This document shows, one piece after another, positions 33,064-42,286 of a stretch of 53,329 nt of DNA. The translations under genes were made by a program, and so were the position numbers. The DNA is taken from contig EQ973343.1 in NCBI GenBank assembly GCA_000158655.1, positions 287,942 through 341,270 of the forward strand, given 5' to 3'. The stretch comes from [Clostridium] methylpentosum DSM 5476 (GTDB lineage: Bacteria; Bacillota; Clostridia; Oscillospirales; Ruminococcaceae). A model generated the notes under the pieces. That model was not told where the DNA came from, did not search any database, and saw only the letters and a list, made by a program, of their open reading frames with translations. Each line of letters starts with the position of its first letter. Position 1 is the first letter of the stretch.

Positions 33064-33966
33064 TTATCCTACAATCTTCCAGTTACTATCCTTATATAGT
33101 ACAAGCTCATACTGCGAAACTAAAGTTGCCTTTGTCTGATTATCAAGGAATTTCACGGCAACTTTGACTTTCACATTGTCCCCGTTCTTTGTAAATACTG
33201 GGTTTACCAGTTCAGAATAAAGGTAGTCCCTGCCGATAGGTTCAAGCACATTGCCAGCTACATAGTAGGCAAGTTCTTTTTCTGTCGCTGTTGGGTACAG
33301 CTTAAAGAAAGTTTCCAGAAATGCGGTAGCGTCATTAACGGTGTCAGCGTCTACGCTATTGTCGGCTTCTGGTGCTTTTGTTTCATAGGCTGATTTCTCG
33401 ATTGCTGGGGCAAGGGTAGGGTTCTGAATGATTACCATATCCCCGTCAGCGTCCACATGGACTTTTACGGTATAGGTTGCTTTCACATTATTTGTCTGTT
33501 CTCCCTCTTTTATCCGCTGATCTACTTCGTAGGTTGCAGAAAAAGTGTCCGTTCCCGACTGCTCGATATTCCACACAAGTACATCTGTAACTGTGGAGCT
33601 GGTCGGTATATCGGTTCTAATGGTATCCACATTCAAGCCCTGCAATTCCTTTGTCAGATAACCGCTGATTGCTTGCGTCCTTGCTTCAATCGCTTCTTTG
33701 CTGTTGTTCCATGTGTAATAGGACTTCGCAAAGTTCTTCACGAAATTTTCAATCCCGTTAGTATCGGTAAGTCTTAATTGTATGGTTTCTGTTTCATGTA
33801 CGGTGTGCATATCAATGGCGGTAAAATTCTTATATACCCCAAAACTTACACTTACGATAAGCACCACCCAAAACGCAATTACAGTTTTCTTATGTGTGCC
33901 TACCTTGACAGTACGCACCTTTTTTTCTTTGACATTTTCTGTCTGTTTCTTACTTTTCTTAAACAT
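33064..33966 (-). CDS. tcpC: Tn916 Orf13, TcpC-type conjugal transfer protein, 300 aa
   Basis: A basic N-terminus is followed by one membrane helix (VIAFWVVLIVSVSFGVYKNF, about 29-48) and two NTF2-like periplasm-facing domains (about 75-185 and 205-300), the structure known for TcpC. It is a bitopic part of the mating channel, comparable to VirB8. It follows orf14 after 19 bp. A nearly identical but N-terminally deleted copy lies at 27564-28172. Confidence 0.92.
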   Translation of the reverse strand: MFKKSKKQTENVKEKKVRTVKVGTHKKTVIAFWVVLIVSVSFGVYKNFTAIDMHTVHETETIQLRLTDTNGIENFVKNFAKSYYTWNNSKEAIEARTQAISGYLTKELQGLNVDTIRTDIPTSSTVTDVLVWNIEQSGTDTFSATYEVDQRIKEGEQTNNVKATYTVKVHVDADGDMVIIQNPTLAPAIEKSAYETKAPEADNSVDADTVNDATAFLETFFKLYPTATEKELAYYVAGNVLEPIGRDYLYSELVNPVFTKNGDNVKVKVAVKFLDNQTKATLVSQYELVLYKDSNWKIVG

Positions 33967-33985
33967 ATTTTCTAAGTCCTTTCTT

Positions 33986-34990
33986 TTATTTTACTCGTCC
34001 TGCACCGATTAAGTGCTGTTGCCAGTAGCTACTATTGAGGTCTGCATATCCTATCGGGTCGCCTGCATGGTACATCTGATTATTCCCGACATAGATACCG
34101 ACATGGGTTACATACGAACCAGCGTTATAGGTTGAATGGAAAAACACCAAATCGCCAGCCTTTGCCTGCGACAAGGGGATATGCTGGGTTGCGTCATACT
34201 GGGCTTGTGCCGTTCTCGGTAAAGAGATACCCGCTTTTCCATAACACCATTGCACAAGTCCCGAACAGTCAAAGGAAGTGTTCGGATTACTGCCACCATA
34301 GACATACTTCCAACCTTGATACTTCAACGCTTCATTCATTATCTTTTGTGCCAGTTCTCCCGATACCTGCGGTACAGTCAGATATTGATTGACCAATTCC
34401 ACATAAAACATATTTCCATAGCCATAACGCCAGCCCCCATTCTTCGCAACGGCTATCGGGTTGGTGTAGGTTACTTTCTTTCCACCCGATTTTTCACGGG
34501 CGAAGCTCTCTGCAAGAGTAAACGTATGCTTTTTCCCTTTTCCTGCCACATATCCCACATAGCCACCGCCATAGTTATAGGACTGTATCGCCACATTCAA
34601 GTCATTTATTCCTTGATTTTTGTAGGAAGAAAGCAGGGACGCAAAATATTTACACCCCTGCTTGATTGAGCTTTCCGTATCTAAAGAGTTGGGCGGTAGT
34701 CCCAGACTTTCGCTGGACTGCATGACATCTTCCGCTGTACCGCCACTTTCTACTTGAATGATAGCCAGTAATACATTGACATACTCGGAAATGCCGTATT
34801 CTCTGGCGTACTTTTCCACCATAGGCTGATGTTTCAAGACTTCTGCGGATAGGTTCAAACCCGTAATACCAGAAGAAAAGTTGCTGTTTTCGTCGTCGCT
34901 GTCCGCACTAATCAGCACCCCAAAAAAAAGGACTATGGAAAAGAGGATAGGAAACAGACTGCCGATAAGAGCGATATGTTTCAGTTTCAT
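33986..34990 (-). CDS. Tn916 Orf14, bifunctional lytic transglycosylase/NlpC-P60 peptidase, 334 aa
   Basis: A signal anchor is followed by a lysozyme-like domain (YVNVLLAIIQVESGGTAEDVMQSSESLG, with the catalytic E in VESG) and a C-terminal NlpC/P60 domain with the catalytic cysteine in FDCSGLVQWCYG, and histidine in VTHVGIYVG. It opens the peptidoglycan for the mating channel. The start ATG overlaps the end of orf15 by 4 nt. Confidence 0.94.
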   Translation of the reverse strand: MKLKHIALIGSLFPILFSIVLFFGVLISADSDDENSNFSSGITGLNLSAEVLKHQPMVEKYAREYGISEYVNVLLAIIQVESGGTAEDVMQSSESLGLPPNSLDTESSIKQGCKYFASLLSSYKNQGINDLNVAIQSYNYGGGYVGYVAGKGKKHTFTLAESFAREKSGGKKVTYTNPIAVAKNGGWRYGYGNMFYVELVNQYLTVPQVSGELAQKIMNEALKYQGWKYVYGGSNPNTSFDCSGLVQWCYGKAGISLPRTAQAQYDATQHIPLSQAKAGDLVFFHSTYNAGSYVTHVGIYVGNNQMYHAGDPIGYADLNSSYWQQHLIGAGRVK

Positions 34991-37185
34991 TTTTTCTTCT
35001 GTCCTTTCTTCGTTACAAGGTTATGGTTTTTCTCTGTGGTCTGCTGGTTCTTCTGGACGCTCTGCGTCTGCTGAACCTTTGTCCTGCGGTCTTTAACGTA
35101 ATTCTGGCGTGTTTCCTGCGATACCACTTTTTCTATATTCTGCCTATGTATTGGCTGTGCCGACTGGGTTGCTTTTCCGTCAGAAGCACCCGAAGATAGC
35201 GGACGCTCTTTGATAACATTTGTCTTGACTGGCTCACTTGCTTTTGAAGTCGGAGTTGTGGCAGGGCGTTTGACTTCCTGCACTTTTTCCACACTCGGCT
35301 TTGAAGCTGTGGCTGGTCGCTCATGGGGACGGGTAGCTCCCGTTGTCGCTGATCCGTCAGCCTTTCGTGCCTGCCTTGCTTCTTGTGCCTTTTGAAGCTC
35401 CATACGCTTGTTAGCGATATTTTTTTTACGTTGTTCCTGCTTTTCTAAGCGTCCCGTCTGTCTGGATTGCTGTTCCTGCACCATGCCACGCTTGAAGTCG
35501 GACACGCTGGACTTTGCCTTTTCTTTTGCAGAATACACCGCATAAGCGGTCTGTGTCGGCATATCCTTAACATTCTCTTTGACAGCATTTGCCTTGTCTT
35601 TCACTTTATTTTTCGTATCTAAGACAGCGCCTATCTTTGAGCCTGCACGCTGTCCCATGCTGGAAGTGGTATTGCCCCGATTTTCCTTTGTAGGATTGTT
35701 TCTTGTTGTCCTTGCATTAGAAACGGTACTGCCAGCCAGCGCACCAGCGACACCGCCCGAAATACCGCCAGCACTTACCGCCCTTGCCATACGTCGCTCC
35801 ATTCTTCTCGCTCTATGTCGCATAAACAGATACGGTCTGCGGAATATCCTGCGTCCCATGCTTTGACTGTCGCTGGCATTAAGTGAGAACATACTCATTA
35901 AATCGCCCAGCTTCATATAGATACCTGCAAAACAAACTATCTGCAAGAACGCCACCATAAAGAACGGGTAGTCTGTGGAGATATTGTAAAACATACTGGA
36001 AATGCTGAACGCCACCGTTACAATGAGCGTTATTCCTGCCCGTGTCATTATGGTATTAAATACCCTCACGATTGCCTGCTTTGCCATGCTTTCATAGCTC
36101 GGTATCATAGAGAGCAGGAAACTAATAGGCAGGAACATTGCAAAGATAATAAAAAGTATCTGGCTGAACAACATCATGCCCGTAAGCAAGAATACAAATA
36201 TCGTGATACCTAAGTTGAAGAACAAGAGGAAAAACACCATACCTAAACGGTTTACTACCTGCGGTATCGTCAGAATGTTGTTGTCGTTATCCTCGATTTC
36301 TGTTTTCACGATTTCCTCTCTGGTTTTTCCGTCCTCGTCCTCTGGGCTTACCGATACCAGAGCTTCCACACGGTCTGTCCCGATTTCCTCTGCGTTGCTG
36401 TTCCCAAATTGTAAGAGTAGCCACGGCTGTTCCACTTGAATAGAAAATAGGCTGTCCCGTATCAAGTCCACGCTGTCCTTGCCCTCGCTGTCGGAGTTTG
36501 GGAGCATGATTTTTGTTCCCAAATCAAGTGAAGCGGTACTGATGTCGCTTGAAAATTCGTTTATCTTCTTGATGTAATCGGGAGCATAGGCAATAAATGA
36601 AGCCGATAATACAAACACCACCACAAAGTTGATAACGGCGTGAAGTGCCTTGCTGGTTTCTCTTTTTATCAGTCCCGTGTATGCAACATAAATTCCCACC
36701 ACTAAGATAATGAGTAGCAGGAAACCGACATAGAAGCCCGTAGAAGAAAAACCGTTCTGTGTTACGCCTGCTAAGGTCTGTATGCTCTGCCCGATACTGT
36801 CTGCCATATCGTTAATAAAATCCAGTTTATAGGCTTCCTGCACCACATAACCCGTTGCATTGCTTAAATACAAACTGATAGTCCAGACAAAGTTGGTAAT
36901 GCAGTAAAGCCCGTACTGCACCGATTTTCCGATACCGTCCAGCCAGTTCCACGGAAGCCACGACCAGCTATTATCCACATAAAAATCAAGCTGGTAGTTG
37001 GATAACGGATATTTGGAATAAAGATTTTCAGCGTTTATGGTATCGTCCACAAGTCCCGTTGCATGAGCCACCGTCCCCAAAAGTGAAAGCAGGATAAGGG
37101 AAAGTGCCACCACGAACAGAGCCATTTTGAGAAAGTGAAGTATCTTCCTTTTTGTGAACGCACCTTTTATCCTTTTTTTCATCAC
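34987..37185 (-). CDS. Tn916 Orf15, large VirB6-like membrane protein, 732 aa
   Basis: The N-terminal half has about seven hydrophobic helices (a signal-like first one, then GFYVGFLLLIILVVGIYVAYTG, and FFLLFFNLGITIFVFLLTGMMLF). The C-terminal 290 residues are highly charged, rich in K, R, Q and T, and probably cytosolic and disordered. It corresponds to the CD3337/EF1877 mobilome membrane family and should form the inner-membrane channel. Its start overlaps the end of orf16. Confidence 0.92.
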   Translation of the reverse strand: MMKKRIKGAFTKRKILHFLKMALFVVALSLILLSLLGTVAHATGLVDDTINAENLYSKYPLSNYQLDFYVDNSWSWLPWNWLDGIGKSVQYGLYCITNFVWTISLYLSNATGYVVQEAYKLDFINDMADSIGQSIQTLAGVTQNGFSSTGFYVGFLLLIILVVGIYVAYTGLIKRETSKALHAVINFVVVFVLSASFIAYAPDYIKKINEFSSDISTASLDLGTKIMLPNSDSEGKDSVDLIRDSLFSIQVEQPWLLLQFGNSNAEEIGTDRVEALVSVSPEDEDGKTREEIVKTEIEDNDNNILTIPQVVNRLGMVFFLLFFNLGITIFVFLLTGMMLFSQILFIIFAMFLPISFLLSMIPSYESMAKQAIVRVFNTIMTRAGITLIVTVAFSISSMFYNISTDYPFFMVAFLQIVCFAGIYMKLGDLMSMFSLNASDSQSMGRRIFRRPYLFMRHRARRMERRMARAVSAGGISGGVAGALAGSTVSNARTTRNNPTKENRGNTTSSMGQRAGSKIGAVLDTKNKVKDKANAVKENVKDMPTQTAYAVYSAKEKAKSSVSDFKRGMVQEQQSRQTGRLEKQEQRKKNIANKRMELQKAQEARQARKADGSATTGATRPHERPATASKPSVEKVQEVKRPATTPTSKASEPVKTNVIKERPLSSGASDGKATQSAQPIHRQNIEKVVSQETRQNYVKDRRTKVQQTQSVQKNQQTTEKNHNLVTKKGQKKK

Positions 37186-39632
37186 TCCACCTCATTTCTC
37201 TGTATGGGCGGTCTGGTATCAAAGGCGTGTAGCAGTTCTTCAAAGACGGGGTGTATCTGTACCACGCCGACACGCCCGTATAAGTCCTGCAATAAGCATT
37301 GTCCGTTCTCCAAATCACGCAAGCGTTTCTGGTTGTTCTCGTCGTCCTTGTCGATACCGAAAAATTCTAAGGTCTGTTTTATCTCGTTGATGTCGGTACT
37401 TCTAAATGCAAACTTCAAGCCGATATTGTTTTTCAGACTTTCTTTTGAAACATCATAGGCAGACTGGGTAACGAAATAAACGCCTGCCTGCATAGCTCGT
37501 CCAGCACGCACCAGCTTGTTTGAAAGTGTTTCGCCTTGTGCCACATTTAAGAACGCCCACGCTTCATCTAAATCCACAATCTTAAAAATGCTTCTGTCGC
37601 TGTGAATAAAATCTAAAGCAAAGGTACTAATGACAATCAGCATAGATACCGACAATAATTCAATGGTCGTGTATTCCTCAAAGGTGGTATCTTTATCTGG
37701 CAATACTAAGTCTGCTACTTGAATGATATTGAGCTGGTTATCCAGACTGATAGCATTTTCCACCATACCGTCTGAAAAAAGCAGATGTGCAAAGTCGTAG
37801 TCCGTGAAGCTGTCGATATGGTCTGCGATATTGCGTGAGATTGCGGTATCTTCTTTTCTAAGCTCGTCTATCACATGGAGCAAGCCCCTTGTTTCACTCT
37901 GGGTAACGGAACGCACCGCCTTACGAAGTACGGGGAATTTTTCGCCGTCCCTAGAGGAAATACCCGTAAGGAATGTTAAGATGTCGATTGCCAGACTTTC
38001 AGCGTCTTTTACATTCTTCATAATCACAAACGGGTCAAGAAGTCCTGCATTGTCCTTGTCGCTGGTAAGGTTTACGATATTGATTTCATGGGCGATTTCT
38101 GGGAGCGTTTCTTTCCAGTTGCCACGCTCTGATTTAGGGTCTAAGATAACCGCTTGACCGCCAAACAAAACAGAATGGTACACAAGCAGGTTATTACAGA
38201 ATGATTTCCCACCGCCAAGACTTCCCACAAAAGCAGAAGCCAAAGCGTTGGTAACTGTACCTTTTACGCCTTGACTGGCAAGGGACGGTTGCAGGTACAC
38301 ATTTCTTCCCGTATCAACGGAATAGCCCATATAGATACCCGTGTTTTCCCCTAACTGCTGGGTCGCACCAAAGCCAAGCCCAGCTAGAAAGTCTGATTTT
38401 ACATACTGCACATAGTCGTTGATATATCGTTTGCTGGCTGGAAGAAATTCAGAATGAAGCCCCAGCATATCCCCAGCAGAACGCACCAGCTTTACATTCA
38501 AATCGTCGTAAAAGTCCTTGACTTCATCACAACGGCGTTTTAATTCGTCCAAATCATCAGCCGATACACGCACTACATAAGAGAGCTTATACATACTTTC
38601 TTTTGTCTGGTCTAAGTCCGTTTCCAGCTCGTCCACGCTGTCTAATGCGTCCACCACATTTGAGCTTGTTTCACTTCCTGCTTGATAGGCGTGATTGTCA
38701 AGGTCTTTCAGTTCCTTTTTCTTGTTGCGGACGGTTGTTAATGCTTTTCGATTTTCCACGATTTCTACATTCATGGAAGTATCAACGGGAAAGGTAAACT
38801 GCTGTTGCTGGAAATAGAAGATTTCAGAGGACGGAAAATCAAGCTCGCCCACAATCGCATTGATGGTAAAGTAGGACACATAGCTTTCCTTGTCCTCATG
38901 TTCCAATCGTAAATACCGCTGCCTTTCCTCAATCACACACCTTGTCGGACGGATAAGGTCGTAGTATTTTATCAGCGTTTCTTTTTTATAGTTCTTCTTT
39001 GGTAGCTGGTACTCATAATCTTCATAAGCAACACCGTCCCTGCCGTAAAGATGTTCCATAAGATACCCAAAATCGTTGATTTCCAAGCGACGCACCTTGA
39101 AACGCCTTGAGATTTTATTTTCCAGTAACTTTTCCATTTTCATGTAACGGTTGATTTCATCATTCGGCATGGAAACAAAGTCATTCATCAGCGTGTGGTT
39201 CACTTCATGGAGAAATTCCTTAAATGTCAGCCACGCCGATTTTTTCATGTTCTTCAGATTGAATGGTTCTTCCGTTACCATGAGCTTAAAGCCAAGAAAA
39301 AAGCGGTAGTCTACTTGATTGTCCCCAATCATTGATACTAACGCTTCGGTCTGTTCGTCTATCTTCTGATAGGCAACTTCCTTTAATTTCCCCGTTACTA
39401 ATCTTTTTGACTGCTCCTGCATACTTCTAATTGAGCTTTCTGTGGCAATCTGCAGCGCATGGATTTTACCCTCACGGGACTGTGCAATTAGCTGTCGAAA
39501 GCTGTCATGCACGATAAATTTCTGCTCTGCGGATAAGAAAGAATAGTTGTACGGTATCAGCTCATAGTAGGCGAATACCTCATTGTCCTTGTTCCAGACA
39601 AGGTTGTTGTCGATATATTTAATCGGGAACAT
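37182..39632 (-). CDS. Tn916 Orf16, VirB4-like transfer ATPase, 816 aa
   Basis: Walker A is GGGKSFCNN in ASAFVGSLGGGKSF (around residue 470), Walker B is KIVDLDEAWAFLN, and a third ATPase motif (GVYFVTQSAYDV) follows. The N-terminal half is the VirB4-type domain. It powers assembly of or transport through the mating channel. It overlaps orf17 by 14 nt at the start. Confidence 0.95.
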   Translation of the reverse strand: MFPIKYIDNNLVWNKDNEVFAYYELIPYNYSFLSAEQKFIVHDSFRQLIAQSREGKIHALQIATESSIRSMQEQSKRLVTGKLKEVAYQKIDEQTEALVSMIGDNQVDYRFFLGFKLMVTEEPFNLKNMKKSAWLTFKEFLHEVNHTLMNDFVSMPNDEINRYMKMEKLLENKISRRFKVRRLEINDFGYLMEHLYGRDGVAYEDYEYQLPKKNYKKETLIKYYDLIRPTRCVIEERQRYLRLEHEDKESYVSYFTINAIVGELDFPSSEIFYFQQQQFTFPVDTSMNVEIVENRKALTTVRNKKKELKDLDNHAYQAGSETSSNVVDALDSVDELETDLDQTKESMYKLSYVVRVSADDLDELKRRCDEVKDFYDDLNVKLVRSAGDMLGLHSEFLPASKRYINDYVQYVKSDFLAGLGFGATQQLGENTGIYMGYSVDTGRNVYLQPSLASQGVKGTVTNALASAFVGSLGGGKSFCNNLLVYHSVLFGGQAVILDPKSERGNWKETLPEIAHEINIVNLTSDKDNAGLLDPFVIMKNVKDAESLAIDILTFLTGISSRDGEKFPVLRKAVRSVTQSETRGLLHVIDELRKEDTAISRNIADHIDSFTDYDFAHLLFSDGMVENAISLDNQLNIIQVADLVLPDKDTTFEEYTTIELLSVSMLIVISTFALDFIHSDRSIFKIVDLDEAWAFLNVAQGETLSNKLVRAGRAMQAGVYFVTQSAYDVSKESLKNNIGLKFAFRSTDINEIKQTLEFFGIDKDDENNQKRLRDLENGQCLLQDLYGRVGVVQIHPVFEELLHAFDTRPPIQRNEVE

Positions 39633-40008
39633 ACTTCACACTCCTTACTGCCGTGATTGTTTCGTTGAATACCTGCTTATCCAGTTTCACGGCTTTTCCT
39701 GCATAAGTGGTTTTAGGTCTTATCGCATAGGTTATCTGTGATTTCAAAAAGCTGTACGGCTTCTTTCCGTCAAAGGTTTTCTGCGACATGAACCAAGTAA
39801 GGAAAGCAGGAATACCGAAGTATTTTAAAAATGCTCCCTCAATCATGGAAAGTGGGGGCATATCCCCAAACAGAATGATGATAAATTCCGTAATCACAAA
39901 CCATGTAATCTGTGTAAAGGTAACGGGAAAGGGTAAGTTAAAGTCATTGATTGCATACAAGACTTTTTCCACGTTCCAGATACCCGTATAAGATTTAATC
40001 TTTTTCAA
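39619..40008 (-). CDS. tcpE: Tn916 Orf17, TcpE-type conjugal transfer membrane protein, 129 aa
   Basis: Two hydrophobic helices (about 34-50 and 60-78) separate a short N-terminus from a basic C-terminal tail. The sequence FLTWFMSQKTFDGKKPYSFLKSQITYAIRPKTTYAGK is diagnostic for TcpE. It is an integral part of the transfer complex. Its translation starts close to a terminator-like hairpin after the ArdA gene. Confidence 0.92.
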   Translation of the reverse strand: MKKIKSYTGIWNVEKVLYAINDFNLPFPVTFTQITWFVITEFIIILFGDMPPLSMIEGAFLKYFGIPAFLTWFMSQKTFDGKKPYSFLKSQITYAIRPKTTYAGKAVKLDKQVFNETITAVRSVKYVPD

Positions 40009-40036
40009 ATTTTTTTCAACTCCCTTCTTTGAAATG

Positions 40037-40067
40037 GAAAAGGACAGCCGTTTTCAGACTGTCCCTT
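40037..40067 (-). terminator. Hairpin between ardA and orf17
   Basis: On the minus strand AAGGGACAG pairs with CTGTCCTT (one bulge or G-T pair), followed by TTCC. It may lower transcription into the transfer genes. Confidence 0.5.
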
Positions 40068-40119
40068 AAAGAGAAATACGCTGTCAGTAGCAACAATCCT
40101 TGTCGCTGATCTTCCAGCG

Positions 40120-40623
40120 TTAATATGGTATTTCACACATACCTCGGCTTGTTTCAATGAAGTAACCGCCCATATCCAAATCTCGCCCAAATGCTTCATA
40201 GTCAATGTAGTTCTGCAAGTTAGGGGGAATGTCCCCAAGTGCCTGCAATTCGTCTATGTAAAAATAGGCAACATCTGTCATGGTTTCACAATCGGGATAA
40301 TAGTAAATATCGTCCTTGTGTTCCACGACTTCTTCCAGCGTCCCGTAATGACCAATAAATTCGTCCAGACAATCCACGATATAGTCGGGAAGTTCCTCTA
40401 TCATTTCATACATCTCATTGAGTTCTTCAATGGAAACATACTCCCCAATCTCAATAGGGAAGTTATCGGTATCATGGATTGCGTATTCTTCATACTGTTC
40501 ATTCAAGCCGATTTTTTCTTTCACATCTTCCTCGTCAATGGGAAATGTGAACCAAGCACCCACTAAATACCCCTCGTTGTACTTACCGAGGTTTGCAATA
40601 TAAACCGCCATATCATCAATCAT
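40120..40623 (-). CDS. ardA: Antirestriction protein ArdA (Tn916 Orf18), 167 aa
   Basis: AVYIANLGKYNEGYLVGAWFTFPIDEEDVKEKIGL opens the ArdA fold. The protein is strongly acidic (long DE-rich stretches), as expected of a DNA mimic that blocks type I restriction enzymes. It ends in ETSRGMCEIPY, like Tn916 ArdA. The start at 40623 is preferred because GAGGTGG lies 7 nt before it. A diverged second ArdA precedes it. Confidence 0.93.
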   Translation of the reverse strand: MIDDMAVYIANLGKYNEGYLVGAWFTFPIDEEDVKEKIGLNEQYEEYAIHDTDNFPIEIGEYVSIEELNEMYEMIEELPDYIVDCLDEFIGHYGTLEEVVEHKDDIYYYPDCETMTDVAYFYIDELQALGDIPPNLQNYIDYEAFGRDLDMGGYFIETSRGMCEIPY

Positions 40624-40640
40624 AAGCACCACCTCATTTC

Positions 40641-41144
40641 CTACTCTGGCAGTTCAAAGATACCGTGTTCTGTTACTAAAAATTTCCCGTGTTCCTGCAA
40701 GTGAGAAGCGTAGGCTTCAAAGTCAAAATAATATTCTTGACAATCCTCGGATAAATGCTTGAACGTCGGGTCGCTCATCAGCTTTTGTCTTGCAACGTCA
40801 ATCATGCTTTTGCAGTCGGGATAAACGGTAATCACGTTCCTGCAAATATAAAGTGCTTCTAAATTTTCATACACCGTAAGTAGTGATACATATTCTTCCT
40901 GCATATCACTTGAAAGCTGGCGGTACATATAATCTAATTCGTTGAGCTGGTATACGCTTGTATGTTCATGGACTTCATCAGCATAGGGCAACACCTTTTC
41001 GATAATGCGGTAATCTTGACTTTCTGCACCGACACCTAACTTTTCTTCAAACTCTGCAACATCTATTGGCAGGTCGAACCAGTATGACGTTGTTTCTTCG
41101 CCAGTTGTTCCGCTCGTTTCCACCAGCACCCTTGTTTCCTGCAT
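40641..41144 (-). CDS. Second, diverged ArdA-like antirestriction protein, 167 aa
   Basis: The protein contains SYWFDLPIDVAEFEEKLGV, CKSMIDVARQKL, EDCQEYYFDFEAYASHL and the closing VTEHGIFELPE, all ArdA landmarks, and is very acidic. The N-terminus (METR...TTGEETT) is unlike the usual VYIAN start. GTGAGGAACA precedes the ATG. It overlaps the 98-aa gene by 82 nt in another frame. Two ArdA proteins may cover different restriction enzymes. Confidence 0.85.
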   Translation of the reverse strand: MQETRVLVETSGTTGEETTSYWFDLPIDVAEFEEKLGVGAESQDYRIIEKVLPYADEVHEHTSVYQLNELDYMYRQLSSDMQEEYVSLLTVYENLEALYICRNVITVYPDCKSMIDVARQKLMSDPTFKHLSEDCQEYYFDFEAYASHLQEHGKFLVTEHGIFELPE

Positions 41145-41359
41145 TGTTCCTCACGTCCTTTCTGCTGTTTTATCACATCTTTTAAGGTCTGGTATGACAT
41201 ACCAAACACATACTTTGAAAAATCTTCTAACTGTTTTTCTTCGTAGTCGGCAATGTTCAGTTGCTTCATTTCATGCCACACCTTACGCTTGTAAGAGGGC
41301 AGGTCTGAAATGTTTTCACAGCTAACCTTTTCCTGCATATCCTTAAAAATATCGTTCAT
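41063..41359 (-). CDS. Unknown protein of the ICE backbone, 98 aa
   Basis: The start has GGAGTG upstream. The sequence is helical and charged (SYKRKVWHEMKQLNIADYEEKQLEDFSKYVFGMSYQTLKDVIKQQKGREEQ), with no domain I can name. Its last 27 codons overlap the second ArdA gene, so part of its C-terminus is dual coding. It lies between the GNAT slot and ardA and may be a backbone gene of this ICE branch. Confidence 0.6.
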   Translation of the reverse strand: MNDIFKDMQEKVSCENISDLPSYKRKVWHEMKQLNIADYEEKQLEDFSKYVFGMSYQTLKDVIKQQKGREEQCRKQGCWWKRAEQLAKKQRHTGSTCQ

Positions 41360-41389
41360 TACATCACTCCAATCTAATTTTTAGGTAAG

Positions 41390-41443
41390 AAAAAAGCAGT
41401 CAATCCTAAGACTAACTGCTTTGTGTATATGGATATGAAATTG
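41390..41443 (-). repeat. Cargo-slot terminator and flank, copy A
   Basis: On the minus strand GCAGTTAGTC..GATTGACTGC is followed by TTTTTTC. Before the stem stands TTTCATATCCATA. The sequence as a whole matches 45115-45168 closely. It ends the GNAT cargo slot. Confidence 0.75.
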
Positions 41444-41465
41444 TCAAGCTGGAAGTTATCTCTTA

Positions 41466-41843
41466 TTATCCCTTATTTATCATGTAAGATTGTAAGCTTT
41501 TTTGACAGCCGTTCTTTTCATAAAACTTCTCTGCTTCTGGTTGAGAACCGAAATATAACATTGTAGGTGTATTGTCTTTTGCAAGTTGAAGAAGTTTACT
41601 TCCAATACCCTGTTTTTGATATTGAGGAAGAACAAGTAGCTCTGTAATTGTTCCAAAATAGTAACCATCGGAAAGAATACGCAAACACCCTACTAACTTT
41701 TTATTGTCATAGGCTGTTATGTTTAGTGTTTTAGATAATGCTTGCCTTGTTTGTTCCATATCATAATCGCCCTGCCATACTTGATTGACAAAAGAAATAA
41801 ACATTGATGCATCAAGGTTTTTATCATCTACTTTGTAGTCCAT
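41466..41843 (-). CDS. GNAT acetyltransferase inserted between orf18 and orf19 genes, 125 aa
   Basis: The core TITELLVLPQYQKQGIGSKLLQLAKD carries the acetyl-CoA-binding Q/RxxGxG/A pattern, and YFGSQPEAEKFYEKNGCQKS the C-terminal strand-helix of small GNAT enzymes. The substrate is unknown. In Tn916 no gene stands here. It has its own promoter (41888-41916) and a terminator, and both flanks resemble those of the five-gene array at 45193-47951. Confidence 0.85.
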   Translation of the reverse strand: MDYKVDDKNLDASMFISFVNQVWQGDYDMEQTRQALSKTLNITAYDNKKLVGCLRILSDGYYFGTITELLVLPQYQKQGIGSKLLQLAKDNTPTMLYFGSQPEAEKFYEKNGCQKSLQSYMINKG

Positions 41844-41887
41844 TATTGTTCCTCCAACTTCTAATTTGTTGCTTTCTTCATATCCAT

Positions 41888-41916
41888 ATCATACCATTTC
41901 TACACTCACACTACAA
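41888..41916 (-). promoter_or_regulatory. Cargo-slot promoter, copy A
   Basis: On the minus strand TTGTAG (41911-41916), 17 bp, TATGAT (41888-41893). The region after the -10, ATGGATATGAAG, and the GAAGTTGGAGG before the gene have counterparts at 47952-48024. Confidence 0.7.
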
Positions 41917-41923
41917 TAAAATT

Positions 41924-42145
41924 TTATGCACCGATAATCTTGTTGAACAGCTCTAACAATACGTCTTTCACACCGCCAGCGTTGAATACCAAGCCAACGG
42001 CAACAAGAGCAACTACCAAGAAGCCGATAAGTTTTGAAAACTCACGCTTAAAACCTAAGTAGATACCGATAACCACAATCGCCATAAGCACTAAACTCTG
42101 TGCGTTGCTTAAAAACCAAGTGTATAAATTTTGTCCAAAATTCAT
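41924..42145 (-). CDS. Tn916 Orf19-type membrane protein, 73 aa
   Basis: Two hydrophobic helices (about 15-31 and 38-56) around a basic loop (FKREFSKLIG), with a C-terminal amphipathic end. It corresponds to Orf19 of Tn916 and TcpD-like small membrane proteins of the transfer complex. Its start directly follows the DUF3789 stop. Confidence 0.85.
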   Translation of the reverse strand: MNFGQNLYTWFLSNAQSLVLMAIVVIGIYLGFKREFSKLIGFLVVALVAVGLVFNAGGVKDVLLELFNKIIGA

Positions 42146-42280
42146 TTAATGTTCCTCTCTTTCTTTGATTTCTTCCATACATCTGTCAGCTTCTTTGCCG
42201 ACAGTTAAAATGCACATCAAGACTACGCCGATACCCATTCCCAGAGATACCAGCAGTAAGTCTTTCAATAATTCCCACAT
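42146..42280 (-). CDS. DUF3789 small membrane protein, 44 aa
   Basis: The frame reads MWELLKDLLLVSLGMGIGVV, continues with a second half of a membrane helix, and closes with a charged CMEEIKEREEH tail. This is the DUF3789 pattern found between orf19 and orf20 in Tn916-family elements. It has GGAGTGATGAAAA upstream and joins Orf19 with only the stop codon between. A role in the transfer complex is inferred from position. Confidence 0.85.
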   Translation of the reverse strand: MWELLKDLLLVSLGMGIGVVLMCILTVGKEADRCMEEIKEREEH

Positions 42281-42286
42281 TTTTCA

